Assembly: GCA_029237695.1 (NCBI GenBank)
Contig: CM055266.1
Location: 14,004,858 to 14,068,857, forward strand
Length of the DNA stretch: 64,000 nt
Reading direction: 5' to 3'
DNA from: Conchocele bisecta
Taxonomy: Eukaryota; Mollusca; Bivalvia; Lucinida; Thyasiridae
Position 1 is the stretch's first letter, and every line of letters starts with the position of its first letter. The notes under the pieces were generated by a model. It ran no database searches, was not told where the DNA came from, and was given only the letters and a program-made list of their open reading frames with translations. This document shows, piece by piece, positions 28,974 through 39,239 of the stretch. A program made the position numbers and the translations under genes.

Positions 28974-31299
28974 TACGGAAGCCCATTAGGGCCACTTCAC
29001 TTTTTAGCTCACCTGAGCGAAGCTCATGTGAGCTATTGTTACCGCAATGTGTCCGTCGTCTGTGAACATTTTCAAACGTCTTCTCCTCGGTAACCATTGG
29101 GCCTATAGTCACCAAACTTCATAGTCATGGTCCTTAGGTAGGGGGATTACAAAATTGTTAAAATGACGTCATTACGTAATCCAAGATGGCCGCCGTCTAA
29201 AAATAGCACAAATTCTTCAAAAATCTTCTTCTCAAGAACCGCCAAGCGGATTTCGACAAAACTTGGTAGGAATGATCAATGTACATTGCTCTTTCAAATT
29301 TGTTAAAATGGTGACCCCGGGGTCAAAAATGGGCATGGCCCGTGGGGTCAAAAATGGGCGTGGCCCGTGGGGTCAAATTGGGGTCAAATTTTATTTTTGA
29401 CCGAATATGGTCATGTCATATATCAAATTGAAGGTATCAATGAGGCGATCACTTTGGTGCATTTTTTGTCGAAATCGGATGGTTATGTCATCCAAGATGG
29501 CCGCCGAAAGGTCATTCTTTTATTAGAGATTTCAAAATTCTTCTTCACATGAACCGCTTGGCCCATGGTAGCCAAACTTGAAAGTTATGGTCCATGGGTA
29601 AAGCCTTTTCAGATTTGTTAAAATGGAGGTCATCACTAATCCAAGATGGCCACCGTCTAAAAATAGCATAAATTCTTAAAAAATCTTCTTCTCATGAACC
29701 GCTATCCGGATTTCGACGAAACTTGGTAGGACTGATCGATGTACATTGCTCTTTCAAAGTTGTTAAAATGGTGACCCCGTGATCAAAAATGGGCGTGGCC
29801 TGTGGGGTCAAATTGGGGTCAAATTTTATTTTACCGAATATAGTCATGTTGTATATCAAATCGAAGGTATCAATGAGGCGATCACTCTGGTACCTTTTTT
29901 GTCGAAATCGGAATGTTATGTCATCCAAGATGGCCGCCGAAATGTCAAAAAGTCGTTATTTTATTAGAAATTTCAAAATTCTTCTTCACATGAACCGCTT
30001 GGCCCCCCATGGTAGCCAAACTTAAAAGTTATGGTCCATGGGTGAAGCCTTTTCAGATTTGTTAAAATGGAGGTCATGGCTAATCCAAGATGGCCACCGT
30101 CTAAAAATAGCATAAATTCTTGAAAAATCTTCTTCTCATGAACCGCTATCCGGATTTCGACGAAACTTGGTAGGAATGATCGATGTACATTGCTCTTTCA
30201 AAGTTGTTAAAATGGTGACCCCGGGGTCAAAAATGGGCGTGGCCCGTGGGGTCAAATTGGGGTCAAATTTTATTTTTGACCGAATATGGTCATGTTATAT
30301 ATCAAATCGAAGGTATCAATGAGGCGATCACTCCGGTACATTTTTTGTCGAAATCGGAATGTTATGTCATCCAAGATGGCCGCCGAAATGTCAAAAAGTC
30401 GTTCTTTTATTAGAGATTTCAAAATTCTTCTTCACATGAACCGCTTGGCCCATGGTAGCCAAACTTAAAAGTTATGGTCCATGGGTGAAGCCTTTTTCAG
30501 ATTTGTTAAAATGGAGGTCATCGCTAATCCAAGATGGCCGCCGTCTAAAAATAGCATAAATTCTTAAAAAATCTTCTCATGAACCGCTGGCCGGATTTCG
30601 ACTAAACTTGGTAGGAATGATCGATTTACAATGTTCTTTCAAAGTTGTGAAAATGGTGACCCCGGGGTCAAAAATGGGCATGGCCCGTGGGGTCAAATTG
30701 GGGTCAAATTTTATTTTTGACCGAATATGCTCATGCCATATATCAAATTAAAGGTATCGATGAGGCGATTGCTCTGGTGCAATATTTGTCGGAATCGGAT
30801 GATTATGTCATCCATGATGGCCATCAAAAGGTCCATTTATTCAAGATTTTGAACGTCTTTTTCTCAGGAACCACATGGCCGATGCTGGCCAAACTTCATA
30901 GGAAATTAAGATCCTTGGGTGAAGCATTTTCAGATTTGGTAAAATGAGAGTCATCGCTTAATCCAAGATGACCGCCATCTAAAAATAGCACAATTTTTTT
31001 AAAACACAACTCAATGTCACATTCTCCTCTGGTGTTCATGGAGTCAGGTGAGCGAATTAGGGCCATCATGGCCCTCTTGTTTTAATTTCCATTTATTCAA
31101 GATGTTTTCTTGAATTTTCAAGTTCTTTTCTTGAATTTTCAAGAAAAGAACTTGAAAATTCAAGAAAAGATCTTGAAAATTCAAGTTCAAGAAAAGATAT
31201 CGAAAATTCAAGAAAGTATCATGAAAATTCAAGAAAAGATCTCGAAAATTCAAGAAAAGATAAAAAAAAAAAGTGAAGTGGCCCTAATGGGCTTCCGTA
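28974..31299. mobile_element. TACGGAAGCCC-ended element inserted in PalI (GGATGG duplication)
   Basis: Ends TACGGAAGCCCATTAGGGCC and its exact complement GGCCCTAATGGGCTTCCGTA. Target GGATGG is repeated at 28968-28973 and 31300-31305. Its right part (31081-31270) contains AATTTCCATTTATTCAAG and tandem CAAGAAAAGATCTTGAAAAT units. A shorter relic lies at 19898. Confidence 0.85.
29006..31080 (-). mobile_element. Mollusc-type repeat with internal ~445-bp tandem units, nested in the previous element
   Basis: One edge is AGCTCACCTGAGCGAAGCTC and the other CAGGTGAGCGAATTAGGGCC / ATCATGGCCCTCTTG. Inside are four units that restart at GTGACCCCGGGGTC-type motifs near 29311, 29771, 30214 and 30655, each with two AATCCAAGATGGCCGCCG motifs and two MITE-like GAACCGC segments. 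No unit has a conserved open frame. It interrupts the T-run just inside the TACGGAAGCCC terminus. Confidence 0.8.
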
Positions 31300-31337
31300 G
31301 GATGGGGTGTTTTTCAAATGAACCATTTACTGGGTCC

Positions 31338-31890
31338 TACTGTCTGTTCCACGTTTTGCTGCCGACACACTTTTGGCTATGAAACACATTAAATTAAAAA
31401 AGATATTTAAATGCAAGTACTTTTTCATCAATAACAAAAGTCGCCCTCCAATAAAAAATATTTTATGAAATTCCATCAAATATTGATTTAATTGCGAAAA
31501 AATGATTTTCCTATGGGAATTTAACATGGGGGGAAAACGACGTGGAGGAGCTGGGGGAGGAGTAAAAAAAAAATGAAGAAAAAAAGTTGACTTCGAAACC
31601 TGACTAGATAGCTTGGAAATGATGTAGCTAAGAAAATAAAAGATTTTGAAAATCGGTCCACAAATAAAAAAATGTTTTAAAAAATCTATTTTTAGCCCCA
31701 TGTTAAATTCCCATAGGAAAATCGTTTTTTCGCAATAAAATCAATATTTGATGGAATTTCATCATTTAAAATTTTTGGGGAGGTGACATTTTTGTTATTG
31801 ATGAAAATCTACTTGCATTTAAATATTTTTTAGATTTTATGTGTTTAATAGCCAAAAGTTTGTCTGGAGAAAAACGTAGAACAGACAGTA
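31338..31890. mobile_element. PalA foldback MITE inserted in PalI (GGTCC duplication)
   Basis: TACTGTCTGTTCCACGTTTT to GTAGAACAGACAGTA, flanked by GGTCC at 31333-31337 and 31891-31895. Centre CCTATGGGAATTTAACATGG and its complement. 553 bp. Confidence 0.88.
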
Positions 31891-31944
31891 GGTCCGAGTC
31901 TTCCACCTGTGAACAAGCGTTGACCGTTCCATTCCAATGATGGT

Positions 31945-32360
31945 GTGGGCGGTTGGTTTGAGAGAATGTGAAGGGTAAATTTAACAACGTGTTTCCCGAT
32001 GTCCCTGGTTTGGCCCTCAGGTATATTTTTGGCTTCCTTGTTACTTGAGGGATGGGCCGTGGCCTAGTGGATATGGCATTGGACTTCAATTATGGAGGTT
32101 GTGAGTTCAATCCTCACCCTAGGTGTGAAAAATACTTGCATAGTATTTCCATCCCACTGTTGTGTCCGATGAGACTTTAGACTGTGGTCCCGTCTCTATA
32201 TAACCTGAACTGTTGGTGGGACGTTAAACCAATTCACTTTCCTTGTTACTTGAAAGTTGAATCCGGTTTTACCCATTATAAATGTAGTAATGTTAGTACT
32301 AATCATATTACTTTTAGGGATTGGTGCTAAGTGACGACTCTGGTGTGGTGAAGACCTTTT
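31945..32360 (+). mobile_element. SINE-F split by a tRNA-type SINE
   Basis: GTCCCTGGTTTGGCCCTCAG before the insertion; AAAGTTGAATCCGGTTTTAC and CTGGTGTGGTGAAGACC after it. The 3' part is truncated where PalD begins. Confidence 0.7.
32049..32238 (+). mobile_element. tRNA-headed SINE with 15-bp target duplication
   Basis: Flanked by TTCCTTGTTACTTGA at 32034-32048 and 32239-32253. The head has an A-box-like TGGCCTAGTGGATATGG and a B-box-like GAGTTCAATCCTCACC, followed by a tRNA-unrelated body with GTCCCGTCTCTATATAACC and GGTGGGACGTTAAACC. Transcription would be by RNA polymerase III. No self-cleaving or coding features. Confidence 0.88.
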
Positions 32361-32367
32361 CATTCAT

Positions 32368-32625
32368 TTCATAACCCGCACACCGCTATCTTATTTTTTT
32401 GTCTGCTGTTTATTTCTATTTTCCATTTTTATCATCAAAAACATGCTTTGACAGCACTTTAGAATAATATACCACATGCTTTGACAGCACTTCAGAATCA
32501 TTTCCGTTGGAAATTCTAAAGTGATTCTAAAGTGCTGTCAAACCATGTTTTTATTGAGAAATAAGGCAAGATATAAAAGCAACAGCAGGTGATAATTGTT
32601 GTGTGTAGCGGTCTAAGGGTTAAAT
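32368..32625. mobile_element. PalD MITE with duplicated arm
   Basis: ATAACCCGCACACCGCT on the left, GTCTGCTGTTTATTTC, repeated ACATGCTTTGACAGCACTT, right CAGCAGGTGATAATTG and GTCTAAGGGTTAA. Confidence 0.65.
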
Positions 32626-32769
32626 AAATAAATATAGACTGACGGCCCAATTATCTGCCATTAAATACAGACATGGCACCAATTATGCGCTTTCAACTTT
32701 CTATTCATATATTGAGTGTTAACTGTCTGGCACAGTTGTGGTGAATTCTAGTTATTTGGATAATGTCAT

Positions 32770-33150
32770 CGGGGCTTATGGGTTTTGCAACCAGTGTAGA
32801 TCCAGATCAGCCTGTGCATCCGCACAGTCTGATCAGGATCTGCCCAGTTCGTCATTCAATGAAACGCTGTCATGCTCGTAACATGTACAAGCCATATAGT
32901 TCAGTATCAGGCTACAGGAGTCTGCTGTTTGACCAGGAGCTAAAATGGTCACAAATCCCATAAGCCCCATTTCTCCCACAGTGGTCCGAAGTTGTGCTGG
33001 GAAAAGTGTACTGGGTCCGAATCGGTGGGCGTCTTAGTCGGTGGGCTTTATAAGATGCCCACCGACTAAGACGCCCACCCAGTACACTTTTCCCAGCACA
33101 ACTTCGGACCCCTGTGATTTCTGCAGTCACATTTCTGGTCAGTCTTGTCT
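32770..33150. mobile_element. PalE element interrupted by a palindrome
   Basis: GGGGCTTATGGGTTTTGCAA, core CAGATCAGCCTGTGCATCC, CATAAGCCCCATTTCTCC, then the palindrome, then TTCTGCAGTCACATTTCTGG. Confidence 0.65.
32980..33112. mobile_element. Palindrome of about 130 bp nested in PalE
   Basis: Left arm GGTCCGAAGTTGTGCTGGG / AAAAGTGTACTGGG, then TCGGTGGGCGTCTTAGTCGG; right arm CCGACTAAGACGCCCACC, CCAGTACACTTTTCCCAGC, ACAACTTCGGACC. The arms differ only by a small extra segment in the left one. Confidence 0.82.
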
Positions 33151-33159
33151 CCCGATCAT

Positions 33160-33213
33160 ACTGTAACCCTAATTCTCTGTCTGTAACGCAGGGCGACAAA
33201 CAGAGAATTCAGG
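33160..33213. repeat. Small foldback
   Basis: GTAACCCTAATTCTCTGTCT and AAACAGAGAATTCAGGTTA pair around a CAGGGCGAC loop. Confidence 0.65.
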
Positions 33214-33234
33214 TTAATCGTGCTACAGCCCGAT

Positions 33235-33418
33235 CCACAGGTGGAAGACTCGGACCTAGGACCCAATAAATGGCTCATTTGTAAAACGTTATCCCACCCA
33301 CCCATTTCCTTACAATATACAGTACAGCCTATACGCTATAGTGTCTATTGTACGGAAATTGGTGGGTGGGGTAACGGTTTTCAAATGAGCCATTTATCAG
33401 TCTTCAACCTGTGGCCTG
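33235..33418. mobile_element. PalI foldback MITE, uninterrupted copy
   Basis: CACAGGTGGAAGACTCGGAC / CAATAAATGGCTCATTTG on the left; CAAATGAGCCATTTATC / AGTCTTCAACCTGTGG on the right; centre TACAATATACAGTACAGCC. It serves as the reference for reading the nested locus. Confidence 0.75.
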
Positions 33419-33419
33419 A

Positions 33420-33768
33420 TCACGATCTATAGGGTTTATTATACGCACAACGTATGTTTCACTAACTGATAACAACAGTGCAGACCCTAATCAGACTAAA
33501 TGATAAGAGTTATTCCATTGATGACAACATTTTCAGTTATTGTATACAAAAATATGCAAATGAGACTTTCAGGTGATCAGTATATCTTCAATGCATGTCA
33601 TGCTTGTGCAATAAATAGTCTAACATTTGTGTTGGTTTAATATGATATTTATTATTAAACTCGTTGACATTGTTCATAAGAAACGCGTTTCGTATGAAAT
33701 CAATAAACTTGTTTAATAAATATCGTACTAAATGTAACATATCCTCTATGTTCGAGATGCTCAGAAAT
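33420..33768. other. Unassigned AT-rich DNA
   Basis: A short hairpin-like pair TTTAATATGATATTTATTA and TTGTTTAATAAATATCGTA lies at 33638-33728. Nothing else was recognised. Confidence 0.4.
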
Positions 33769-33770
33769 AA

Positions 33771-34036
33771 TTGAGATACGCCATGTTATTTTGTACCTTC
33801 GGACATCTGCGTAATTTCATTAAATACGTTCACAAAATTTGCAATGTTTTTCATAAATAAAGTCAAAAGTTGACAGAATTTTCCGAGTACATGCGGAATA
33901 TAATTATTCCGCATGTACACAGAAAATTTTGTCAACTTTTGACGACATTTACGAAAAATATCGTAAATTTTGTAAACATATTTCATGAAATTACGCAGAT
34001 GTCCGAAGGTACAAAATCACATGGCGTGTCTCATAC
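33771..34036. mobile_element. PalC foldback MITE, long copy
   Basis: TTGAGATACGCCATGTTATT / TACCTTCGGACATCTGCG; centre GTACATGCGGAATATAATTA; right CGCAGATGTCCGAAGGTAC / ACATGGCGTGTCTCAT. Confidence 0.82.
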
Positions 34037-34225
34037 GTGAGATGTGCAGTAGATGTGAACCTTCAGCGTCAGTTCGCTTCATTCAAACTGATATTTGATT
34101 GTATTCGTCACGCAACTTTACGTCTATATGTAGCGTAGCGCTGTCATCAAATACAATTGCATGCTGCAATTATTGGACATTTGGAAATCAAGGGACAGTT
34201 AAAGTACGATTAATATTAATGACTT

Positions 34226-34430
34226 TTATACAGCTTATCAGAGCTCCAGTTAAGGTGCGTAATTTGACCAACTTGGGGTGAAATTTTGTTATTTCTTCAT
34301 CAAAAATGGCAAGTTGCGAGTCCTTTAGAATCGTCTCATTGAGACGATTCTAAAGCACTCCCAACTTGCCATTTTTGATGGAGAAATAAGAAATTTACCT
34401 CCAAATTACGCACCTTAATAGGAGCGGTGC
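34226..34430. mobile_element. hAT-like foldback MITE, related to PalG
   Basis: CAGAGCTCCAGTTAAGGTGC on the left and GCACCTTAATAGGAGCGG on the right. Central perfect hairpin TTTAGAATCGTCTCATTGAG. The ends resemble PalG but the interior differs. Confidence 0.7.
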
Positions 34431-34589
34431 TTATGAATTATTGATCACAACTCTATAGAATCGGTGATGTTCATATAAAAAGGTGAGCATTTACCCTTGC
34501 AATTGAAGTCACGAGTCCTAACAGACCAGCCTGTGCCGGGTATAATGGGTCTTCTTTAATGTACATTTATGCACAAGGGAGACATATAC

Positions 34590-34812
34590 AGTGGAACATC
34601 TCTAAACCGGACACCAAGAAACACCACCTGTGATTTTATTTTTTATGTGTTTCTTGGTTCATTATCTCGGGTGATAATGCCTGTTCGTGATCGCATAGCA
34701 CACAGTTATGGCTCGGGACGATCAAATGCCTGATTTACAGTGAAACCTCTCTAAGCCGGACACCATGGGGACCTCCCAGGGTGTCCGGTTTAGAGAGGTT
34801 TCACTGTACGTG
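34590..34812. mobile_element. PalJ MITE
   Basis: CAGTGGAACATCTCTAAACC with GGACACCAAGAAAC; inner GTTCGTGATCGCATAGCACA; then CAGTGAAACCTCTCTAAGCC and GGTTTAGAGAGGTTTCACTG. Confidence 0.75.
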
Positions 34813-34844
34813 GAGAACTTGGGTTTATTGCTTCTTAAAAGCAT

Positions 34845-35235
34845 GAGCGGTGTGTTATTGCTGGAATGACGAACAGTGCAAAGACTGTACAGACTGCGGA
34901 TGCACAGGCTGATCTGGATCTACATTGGTCGCATACATGCTGTTTCATCACTAATGCAATTTGGTTATTCGACCGATGATACTGATACGATAGTGTCGCC
35001 ACCCTGTCCGAGATTTTCGTTAATGTTTTCGTCTACCGAATATCTTTCATAACGATCTATAATGGTTGTCAGAATCATGACGGGTGTGTCCTTGATGGAA
35101 TGGCGAGCAGTGTATATCCAGATCAGACTGTACGGATGCACATGCTGATCTGGATCTATCCGCACAGTCGGTCTGGATCTACGCTGGTCGCAAAATCCAG
35201 GAGCTCCATTTCTCCAGTCACAGCCACATATCTTG
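34845..35235. mobile_element. PalE copies in tandem
   Basis: Core GCGGATGCACAGGCTGATC at 34900 and again CGGATGCACATGCTGATC at 35135. End CCATTTCTCCAGTCACAGCC at 35207. Confidence 0.65.
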
Positions 35236-35339
35236 CAATCTACATGACGGGGTCTAGTCGTTGTACGTCACAGGAACGTGTCCAGTCACCCTACATAACA
35301 GTGTATATTACAGTAACGACAGAGCATAAAGAGAACTGC

Positions 35340-36372
35340 ACTTAAGATAAATACAAATCTACATAAGATAAGAAGAACCGACCCGGACCAGGGATAAATA
35401 CGAACCCACATAAGATTAAGATATACCCACAAAAGATAATGTCAACCCGACACAATATATGACCCCGACTGACAAAAGGGACCTTATGGCATATGCGATC
35501 AGAGTAGCCCCCAGAACAGCCTGTGCCTCCGCACAGTCTTGTCAGGGCCTACGCTGCTCAATGGAGTAACAGTAATAACACCAGCAAGACGATTATAATC
35601 GAGTCATTTTCTGTGTGAGTTTGCAAAAGGAATTATATATCCCATTAGTGCCAATTATTGTAAACGCCATACTGTCCCATTTCTCAGCCCGGCGGCCCAT
35701 ATAAAGACGAACCAACATACGATCATAAGATAAAACATTAAAAAAAGTGAGTTGACGTAAGCTAAAGACAAATAGACCTAATATAAAGACGATCTTGCAT
35801 AAGATATAGACGAACTGACATACGATAAAGATGAACTGACTTAAGATAAAGACCAACTGACATAAGATAAAGACGAATCCACACGAGATAAGGACGAACT
35901 GGCATAAGATATAGACGAACCCACACAAGATAAAGACAAACTGATATACGATAAAGATGAACTGACATAAGATAAAGATGAACTGACATACGATAAAGAC
36001 GAATTGGCCTAAAGTAAAGATACACTGATATAAGATAAAGTCGAATCCACACAAGATAAATACGAACTTACATAATATAAAGACGAACTGGCATAATATA
36101 AACACGAATCCACACACGATAAAGATGAATTGACATAAGATAACAAACGAACTGACAAAAGATAAAAAAAAACGAACTGACATGAGATAAAGACGAATCC
36201 ACACAGGATAAAGACAAACTGATATAAGATAAAATCTAACTGACATGAGATAAAGACGAATCCACACAAGATAAAGACAAACTGACATAAGACAAAGATG
36301 AACTGACATAAGATAAGGACGAACTGACATAAGATAAAGACGAGCCCACGTAAGATAAATACGAAACCATAT
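35340..36372. repeat. Minisatellite of about 21-bp units (AAGATAAAGACGAACTGACAT)
   Basis: Roughly 45 tandem variants of a 20-21-bp unit alternating ACTGACATAAGATAAAGACG and AATCCACACAAGATAAAGAC. Because the unit is close to a multiple of three, the minus strand stays open for 245 codons (36330-35593), giving a meaningless MSVRLYL-type repeat. The left edge fades into more diverged units before 35500. Confidence 0.88.
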
Positions 36373-36377
36373 ATAGA

Positions 36378-36515
36378 GAATATTAGTATAGTGTCATGAA
36401 CGTGAATAAATATCTGTCGAGGCTGAGAAATCAGGATGGGCGAGGCTTGCAGAGCACATCTTGATTTCGAGCCGAGTCAGATATTTATTCACGTTCATGA
36501 CACTATAATAATATT
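36378..36515. repeat. Inverted repeat flanking the minisatellite
   Basis: TAGTGTCATGAACGTGAATA / AATATCTG and CAGATATTTATTCACGTTC / ATGACACTATA enclose CATCTTGATTTCGAGCC-type inner sequence. A similar edge occurs near 51600. Confidence 0.75.
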
Positions 36516-36874
36516 CTATTTATCCCGTTAACCACATCAAAGTTGTTCAAATGTCTCTAAAAATGCATTTGTGGCCTCATAAGTTTGTCTTCTGAAGCGA
36601 CAAGATTATCGTGTTACGTCATTCACATAATGACGTAACGTCATACATAATGACGTATCTACTAGACGTGAACGAGAAAAAATACACGTACCTGCTTTTC
36701 ACGTCTAGTAGCGACATAGTTGACGGGATAAAAGAGCATTACATGTCTTCAGTTAAGGCAGTCATGGCGTTCCATATCCAGTCACAGCCAGATTTATGTT
36801 ATTGCTGTAGGCATATAAAGATCAGACAAAGTCGGGATTTGATATCTAAGTAATAAATGTATTTATCACAAAAG

Positions 36875-37118
36875 TGTCCATTTCAGACAAGCCATGTCAG
36901 TTTGTACCTAAGAAGATGTGCGATATGTCTATGTCATGAAAACATATTTGCAAAATTTAACATATTTTCCGTAAATTATGTCGAAAGTTAAATTTGTTCT
37001 GAAAATGTTGTCAACAAACGTCATAAATATCACAGTTTCTATAATTATTGTTCATGAAAAGCCGCATGAAAAAAATCTTCTTAGGTATAAAATCACATGG
37101 CTGGTGTCATTTGTGGCG
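36875..37118. mobile_element. PalC-related foldback MITE
   Basis: TCAGACAAGCCATGTCAGTT / CCTAAGAAGATGTGCGATAT on the left; TCTTCTTAGGTATAAAATC / ACATGGCTGGTGTC on the right. Confidence 0.65.
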
Positions 37119-37502
37119 GGAGAAACACCAGCCATTATGCCATATGGCACTAGTATACTATGTTAATAACATAAACTAATACAAGAATAATAACGAGTAA
37201 ACCGAGACATGCCTAATTCGTTTATAGAAATTGAGGCTTCATATTTCACACATGCATTCCTCTGATGGTCCTGTATCATTCTGTGACAAGTACACGATGC
37301 TAGGGCCTCCGCTAAACCCAAGGTCAGGTCACATACATTGTGCGTTCAAAACCTTAACGCTCAGATAAATTTCTTCCTCCGACCTTTTGTGTTTTCAAAT
37401 CTGCTCTCGTTTTATTTTGCGGCCAGCGGGGGCATTCGTGTGCCGACAGGCCATATGTTTAGTTTCTAAAAAAAGATGGACATTGCTTGTAAAAGAGTCA
37501 GA

Positions 37503-37737
37503 GGTCCGTTTCACTAAACTTCTAAACGACTAAAATGTTCGTAAGTGCATATTTAGGATCGTCTGGAAATATCAATTGATGGATTTACATGTATTGAGCA
37601 TAGGCTGCAGCCTATGCTCAATAAATGTAAATCCAATAATTGTTTACAAGAAAATATTGTTAATGTGAAATTTACAGACTATCATAATTTTGCACTTACG
37701 AACATTTTAGTCGTACGAAGTTTAGTGAAACGGGCGC
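37503..37737. mobile_element. PalB foldback MITE
   Basis: GGTCCGTTTCACTAAACTTC and GAAGTTTAGTGAAACGGGC; centre AGCATAGGCTGCAGCCTATG. Confidence 0.85.
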
Positions 37738-37812
37738 CAGATGAGGCGGCTCGTCACGAACAAACACTGATGTTATATATAAAGTGATGTTATATTGAAA
37801 AGGTACACTCAT

Positions 37813-38019
37813 CCACAGGTGGAAGACTCGGACCTATGACACAAAAGAAATGCCTATTAAAAAAAAATCCCATTACCCCACCCACTTGGTCTCGTACATT
37901 ACCATCTTCTATTTATAGATAGAAGATGGTAATGTACGAGACCAAGTGGGTGGGGTAATGGGATTTTTTTAATAGGCATTTTTTTTGTGTCATAGGTCCG
38001 AGTCTTCCACCTGTGCACT
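37813..38019. mobile_element. PalI foldback MITE, near-perfect 206-bp palindrome
   Basis: CACAGGTGGAAGACTCGGAC at one end and its exact complement at the other. Inner arms CCCACCCACTTGGTCTCG and ATGGTAATGTACGAGACC match around ATCTATAAATAGAAG-type centre. Over about 95 bp per arm only A/T run lengths differ. Confidence 0.9.
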
Positions 38020-38026
38020 CATCAGG

Positions 38027-38446
38027 CACAAATGTTCTTTACAATAATTAAATAATGGTATACTTGTGTCACTATTTCACCAGTTCTAAAAATTACAAAT
38101 GCCTGCCATACAGGTATAATCATTAAGTAATATTTATTTTACTGATAATGACTCGCCGTGGTATCAGCCTATTTCATATGCAAATGAGGCATGATCTTTT
38201 TTTAATTATTTATACTAATTAAATGCGTCGCCAGAAAAAATGAATACTAATGTCCGTTTACATTTTATGGAAATACGTTTATCGCCCCTGATATCAGTGT
38301 GGAAATTTACGTCTGATATAAAATGTATAATAATACCAATCAATACGCGGGGTAATGGTGTATAACGAGCACTCGTACGTTTTAGAACTGGTTGAATAGT
38401 GAGATAAGTATACACTTATTTAATTCCTATAAAGAACGTGTGCCTA
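38027..38446. mobile_element. Foldback MITE of about 420 bp
   Basis: GGCACAAATGTTCTTTACAA / TATTTCACCAGTTCTAAAA and TTTTAGAACTGGTTGAATAG / ATAAAGAACGTGTGCC are inverted. A related right end occurs near 47840-47875. It lies 8 bp from PalI. Confidence 0.72.
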
Positions 38447-38490
38447 CTGAGTGGGCGTGTACCTTTAAGGTACCGAGTGACAGTTAGCTG

Positions 38491-38734
38491 GGGCCCGTTT
38501 CACTAAACTTCGTACGACTAAAATGTTCGTAAGTGCAAATTTAGGATCGTCTCGAAATTTAAATTGATGGATTTACATTTATTGAGCATAGGCTGCATAT
38601 GAAGCCTATGCTGAATAAATGTAAATCCAATAAGTGTTTAGAAGAAAACAGTGTTAATGTACAATTTACAGACTATCATAATGTTGCACTTATGAACATT
38701 TTAGTCGTACGAAGTTTAGTGAAACGGGCGCCAG
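38491..38734. mobile_element. PalB foldback MITE
   Basis: GGCCCGTTTCACTAAACTTC and GAAGTTTAGTGAAACGGGC; centre CATAGGCTGCATATGAAGCC. Confidence 0.85.
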
Positions 38735-38894
38735 ATAAGAATCACATGCCACAAGCCTGCACTTCTGCAGCCACGGTCACATACATTTGTCACTGACTGA
38801 CGTTATCACATGAGAGGATGTGGCCACTTCCTTCAACCAGAATGAGTGACTGGAGAAATTGGACTAATGGGATTTCTGACCACTGTAGCTCCTG

Positions 38895-39134
38895 GGGGCC
38901 GTTTCACTAAACTTCGTACGACTAAAATGTTTGTAAGTGCAAAGTTATGATAGTCTGTAAATTTCACATTAACATTGTTTTCTTGTAAATAATTATTGGA
39001 TATACATTTATTGAGCATAGGCTGCATATGCAGCCTATGCTCAATAAATGTAAATCCATAAATTGAAATTTACAGACGATCTTAAAATTGCACTTACGAA
39101 CATTTTAGTCGTAAGAAATTTAGTGAAACGCGCC
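38895..39134. mobile_element. PalB foldback MITE inside PalE
   Basis: GGGGCCGTTTCACTAAACTT and AATTTAGTGAAACGCGCCC. The left flank GACTGGAGAAATTGGACTAA and right flank CAATTTCTCTAGTCACGGC are PalE ends, so PalB landed in a PalE copy. Confidence 0.8.
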
Positions 39135-39239
39135 CAATTTCTCTAGTCACGGCAATATGGAATGACACCGAGTCAACTATCTCATCGCGACCGTTCAAAT
39201 GAGCGGTCAACATACATTTATGAACGAGAAGGGAAAATA

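Larger units (their letters stand above)
28939..31913. mobile_element. PalI relic holding three later insertions
   Basis: PalI sequence survives as 28953-28973 (AATTGGTGGGTGGGTGGATG), 31300-31337 (GGGTGTTTTTCAAATGAACC) and 31891-31913 (GGTCCGAGTCTTCCACCTGT). Removing the insertions recreates the arrangement of the uninterrupted PalI at 33237-33416. The left arm of this copy is not visible. Confidence 0.8.

Noticed and set aside
29367..30947. Several 60-86-codon frames sharing YQIEGINEAI / YIKSKVSMRRS
   Set aside because: They repeat because the DNA unit repeats. Frame and stops are not conserved between units.
31110..31382. Coiled-coil-like 90-codon frame (KIQEKI repeats)
   Set aside because: Translation of the tandem CAAGAAAAGATCTTGAAAAT units inside a transposon.
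32049..32122. tRNA gene
   Set aside because: Promoter boxes only; no cloverleaf, and it is bounded by a 15-bp target duplication as part of a SINE.
35593..36330. 245-codon open frame on the minus strand (MSVRLYL-type repeats)
   Set aside because: It is a direct read-through of a 21-bp minisatellite whose period is divisible by three. Overlapping frames are open too, and there is no start context or domain.
35340..36370. CRISPR-like array of short repeats
   Set aside because: Units are contiguous with no unique spacers, and the context is eukaryotic.
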